Of a stretch of 8,270 nt of DNA, positions 6,291 to 8,270 are shown piece after piece. The translations under genes and the position numbers were made by a program. Each line of letters starts with the position of its first letter. Positions within the stretch are counted from its first letter, which is position 1. Origin of the DNA: a bacterium (GTDB lineage Bacteria > Cyanobacteriota > Vampirovibrionia > Gastranaerophilales > Gastranaerophilaceae); assembly GCA_024408905.1 (NCBI GenBank), contig JAKSUP010000042.1, positions 1 to 8,270 of the forward strand, read 5' to 3'. A model generated the notes under the pieces. The model made no database searches and was not told where the DNA came from. It saw nothing but the letters and a program-made list of their open reading frames with translations.

Positions 6291-6324
6291 AGAAAAATTT
6301 TTAGGTTAAATTATAGATATATTT

Positions 6325-7749
6325 TTAAGCCATTGTATTCAAGGCTCTGTATAATGCTTGTTGAGTTGCAGCATCCATCTTTTTGTCACCTTTTTGTGCT
6401 GCTTCATATGCTGTTTGGAGTAATTGCATTTGTCCTTCTTGGGTTTGAGCAAGTCTTTCAGCTTCAACCTTATCAGCTACATCTTGACCTACAATTGCCT
6501 TTGAAGCTTTTGCAGTTACCCACATACCAATTGAACCACCAATCATACCGACTAATGCGCCAATTGCAGTTCCTAATCCTGGACTTAGCCTTGTTCCGAC
6601 TTTGGCTCCAAACAGAGCTAATGCTCCTGCTTCACCCAATGTCCATCCTGCTGCATCTGTTAGTGATTTAAATACTGTTTGACCAACTTGTTTATTACCT
6701 GTTTTCTTATCTTTTGAATATGCCGTTTTAATTTTTGAAACGCCCATTAATAAGTTCATTATTACAAAGAATACAAAACCTTTACCTCCTGAACGTTTCA
6801 AAGCATTCTTAAATGTTGGTTTCATCCCTTCTTCAACTTTTTTCAATATTTCTGCATCTGTAAATTTATTCGTTACAGGATTTACGGTTTCTACACCTTT
6901 AATCGAATTCTTTAATCTGCCAATCCAACCTGGTTTTTGATCTAAACCTTGTTTAGCATAATCCAGTGCTTGCTGAGGAGTTAATCTTTCTTTACCTCTT
7001 ATCAATTTTGTAAATCTGCCGATAGGGCCATCCCAAACATTTGCACTGTTTAACATTTCTGTCGCTTTTGCAATATCTTCAGGTTTACCACTTTTAAGAG
7101 CATCTTCCATTATTTTTTTAAGCTCAAAGTATATTGGTTCAATCTCTTTCTCTTTAGTTACAGGGTTCTTTTTCAAATAAGATTTTCTAAACAATCCAAG
7201 CTTACCGTAAGTGCGAGCTTCAAGTCTGTGCATAGCAGTATAAGCATCTTGCATCAAAGGATTGTGAGTTTTCCAAAGTTCTCCAACTGCAGGTGCATTT
7301 TTGAACATCTCAGTTACACCCTTAAAAGCATCTTTAGTATTACGAGGATGTATTACTGCACGTGGATGGAATAAAATACCAAACCCTGTTGCACCGGCCA
7401 AGCATCCTAAAAATGATTCGCTTGGATCAAGTGTTTTTGTATAATATTTTGTTAAAGCATCGACATCTTGTTTTTGCATACCTTGGAAAACAGAATTTGT
7501 TTGTTGATTTGTAGATGGAGCCGGATTTGCACCATAAGTTATTCCGTTGTTTATACCATAATTCATGCCATAATTTGCCCCACCATTAAAAGTCGGATTA
7601 TAGCTTCCATAGTAATACGGATTATAGCCACCATAATACGAATTACCCGGATTCATGCGATAACCGTTTGCTACACAAGGCACATTCAGATTACACCCGT
7701 ATCCGAGCATAGCTTCCATATTCATCAAGTTTTGAATAGTGTAATCCAT
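6325..7749 (-). CDS. Membrane-associated protein with Tyr/Gly/Asn-rich N-terminus and glycine zipper, 474 aa; function unknown
   Basis: Unrecognised function; the style matches proteins I recall from Gastranaerophilales. Start ATG 7749 has TAGGTAGAT just upstream (AGGT 7754-7757, only 4 bases away), a weak and close ribosome site; AGAAGG lies further back (7765-7770). Residues 1-90 are low-complexity Tyr/Gly/Asn/Pro with recurring YNP and NYG units (39-74) and no signal peptide. About 91-130 holds a short hydrophobic patch (ESFLGCLAGATGFGILFHP, 111-129). About 137-315 is a charged, mostly helical domain. Hydrophobic segments follow at 324-337, 366-383 and 388-412. The last is a glycine zipper, with Gly at 393, 397, 401, 404/405 and 408. 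The C-terminus (413-474) is a Gln/Ala-rich helix. The layout suggests membrane insertion or oligomerisation; pore formation is possible but unsupported. It probably forms its own transcription unit. Confidence 0.85.
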   Translation of the reverse strand: MDYTIQNLMNMEAMLGYGCNLNVPCVANGYRMNPGNSYYGGYNPYYYGSYNPTFNGGANYGMNYGINNGITYGANPAPSTNQQTNSVFQGMQKQDVDALTKYYTKTLDPSESFLGCLAGATGFGILFHPRAVIHPRNTKDAFKGVTEMFKNAPAVGELWKTHNPLMQDAYTAMHRLEARTYGKLGLFRKSYLKKNPVTKEKEIEPIYFELKKIMEDALKSGKPEDIAKATEMLNSANVWDGPIGRFTKLIRGKERLTPQQALDYAKQGLDQKPGWIGRLKNSIKGVETVNPVTNKFTDAEILKKVEEGMKPTFKNALKRSGGKGFVFFVIMNLLMGVSKIKTAYSKDKKTGNKQVGQTVFKSLTDAAGWTLGEAGALALFGAKVGTRLSPGLGTAIGALVGMIGGSIGMWVTAKASKAIVGQDVADKVEAERLAQTQEGQMQLLQTAYEAAQKGDKKMDAATQQALYRALNTMA

Positions 7750-7856
7750 ATCTACCTAATTTAACCTTCTATAAACCTAACCTTATCTATATAAAGTATT
7801 TCTATCTTTAAAAATTGCCTTATATGTAAAGAAATGTTACAAAAATTTGCCCACAT

Positions 7857-7898
7857 AAAAAGGGATTGGCAACACCCCAAAACCGAATGTTGCCAATC
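7857..7898 (-). terminator. Intrinsic terminator of the right-edge gene
   Basis: A perfect 11-bp stem, GATTGGCAACA (7864-7874) with TGTTGCCAATC (7888-7898), encloses a 13-base loop. On the minus strand the stem runs into CC and then TTTTT (7861-7857). It begins 28 bases past the stop of the 7927-8270 gene. Plus-strand reading gives CCCC and a weak AT tail, so it mainly serves the minus strand. Bases 7750-7856 hold only AT-rich leader of the 474-aa gene, with no convincing promoter pair. Confidence 0.8.
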
Positions 7899-7926
7899 TA
7901 TCCCCTGTTTATTTATATATTACCAA

Positions 7927-8270
7927 TTAAACTTGTTCAAACCTGCATATTTTACCCTGTTTAGTTGCTTCAATAACCTTCAAAATATCTCCTTCAAGTT
8001 GGTTGAATAAAGCTTGTTTTTCAGCAGGTTGTGAGTTTCTCCATTCATTCAAGTGATCAATAAATTCTTCACGTTGAATGATACATTCACCTGTTCCGAC
8101 TTTACTTGAATATTTTTGAGTAAAGTCTTTAATGAAATCTCTGTAGTTATACACTATTGCTTCAGAAACAGCTTGAGCATTTTTCAAAATAACATTTACA
8201 TCTTCGTTAATAGTATCTTTATCTTTTTCTGATAAGAAAGACATACCGTTCAATGATTTTTTACCAAAAC
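7927..8270 (-). CDS. C-terminal part of an unrecognised helical protein (5' end outside window)
   Basis: The frame is open from the right edge to TAA at 7927-7929, 113 complete codons. A TTG at 8253 or the ATG at 8244 could serve as starts, but neither has a ribosome site, and the upstream codons (FGKKS) continue the frame to the edge, so a longer protein is more likely. The visible part is soluble and mostly helical: a charged helix (SEKDKDTINEDVNVILKNA), then IVYNYRDFIKDF, then FIDHLNEWRNSQPAEKQALFNQ and a final helix ending GKICRFEQV. There is no membrane segment and no known motif. It is followed by a strong terminator, so it is the last gene of its transcript. Confidence 0.7.
   Translation of the reverse strand, partial: FGKKSLNGMSFLSEKDKDTINEDVNVILKNAQAVSEAIVYNYRDFIKDFTQKYSSKVGTGECIIQREEFIDHLNEWRNSQPAEKQALFNQLEGDILKVIEATKQGKICRFEQV

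Noticed and set aside
6261..6671. Plus-strand open frame of 136 codons
   Set aside because: It lies opposite the 474-aa gene, which has a coherent composition and membrane segments. The translation is Leu/Gln/His-rich nonsense typical of an antisense frame, with no ribosome site.
7468..7764. Plus-strand open frame of 98 codons
   Set aside because: Antisense of the Tyr/Gly-rich N-terminus of the 474-aa protein. Its Ile/Arg repeats merely mirror those codons.
1..8270. CRISPR arrays, insertion sequences, tRNA or rRNA genes
   Set aside because: No spaced direct repeats, transposase frames, terminal inverted repeats or tRNA-like cloverleaf sequence were found on either strand.

Overview
The window is AT-rich bacterial DNA with good Shine-Dalgarno sites, ATG starts and intrinsic terminators. 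The most likely source is a gut bacterium of the Gastranaerophilales (Vampirovibrionia/'Melainabacteria', the non-photosynthetic sister group of Cyanobacteria). I base this on remembered N-terminal signatures rather than a search: an MGMAASQARYLAL-type start on a large coiled-coil protein, and a short protein opening with ISFRG. The [4Fe-4S]-type dihydroxy-acid dehydratase fits an anaerobe.

Layout. Bases 1-129 hold the C-terminal end of an unrecognised gene. From 353 to 4022, six plus-strand genes (517, 281, 77, 89, 109 and 72 aa) lie in close series and end at a strong intrinsic terminator (4025-4049). None has a function I can name. The 517-aa and 109-aa products share both their N-terminal and C-terminal helical segments. 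The larger one looks like the small one with about 400 residues inserted, and the insert itself contains a coiled-coil motif three times, 144 and 154 residues apart. The 281-aa product is Gly/Ser/Ala-rich and hydrophobic, with a helical tail.

The strand then switches. Reading leftwards from 6209, ilvD (branched-chain amino acid synthesis) overlaps by 4 bp a 5-formyltetrahydrofolate cyclo-ligase gene. The cyclo-ligase carries an unusual pair of CxxC motifs. Upstream, also on the minus strand, are a 474-aa protein with a Tyr/Gly/Asn-rich N-terminus and a glycine-zipper membrane region, and then the C-terminal part of a gene that runs off the right edge, ended by a clear 11-bp-stem terminator.

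How they work together. ilvD and the cyclo-ligase gene are ordinary metabolism, probably translationally coupled. The best candidate for an undescribed system is the 353-4022 cluster. Conserved terminal helices framing a variable repeated middle, a Gly-rich hydrophobic partner and several small helical proteins suggest an exported or self-assembling cell-envelope structure. That is inference from architecture; no catalytic motif or recognised secretion component is visible.
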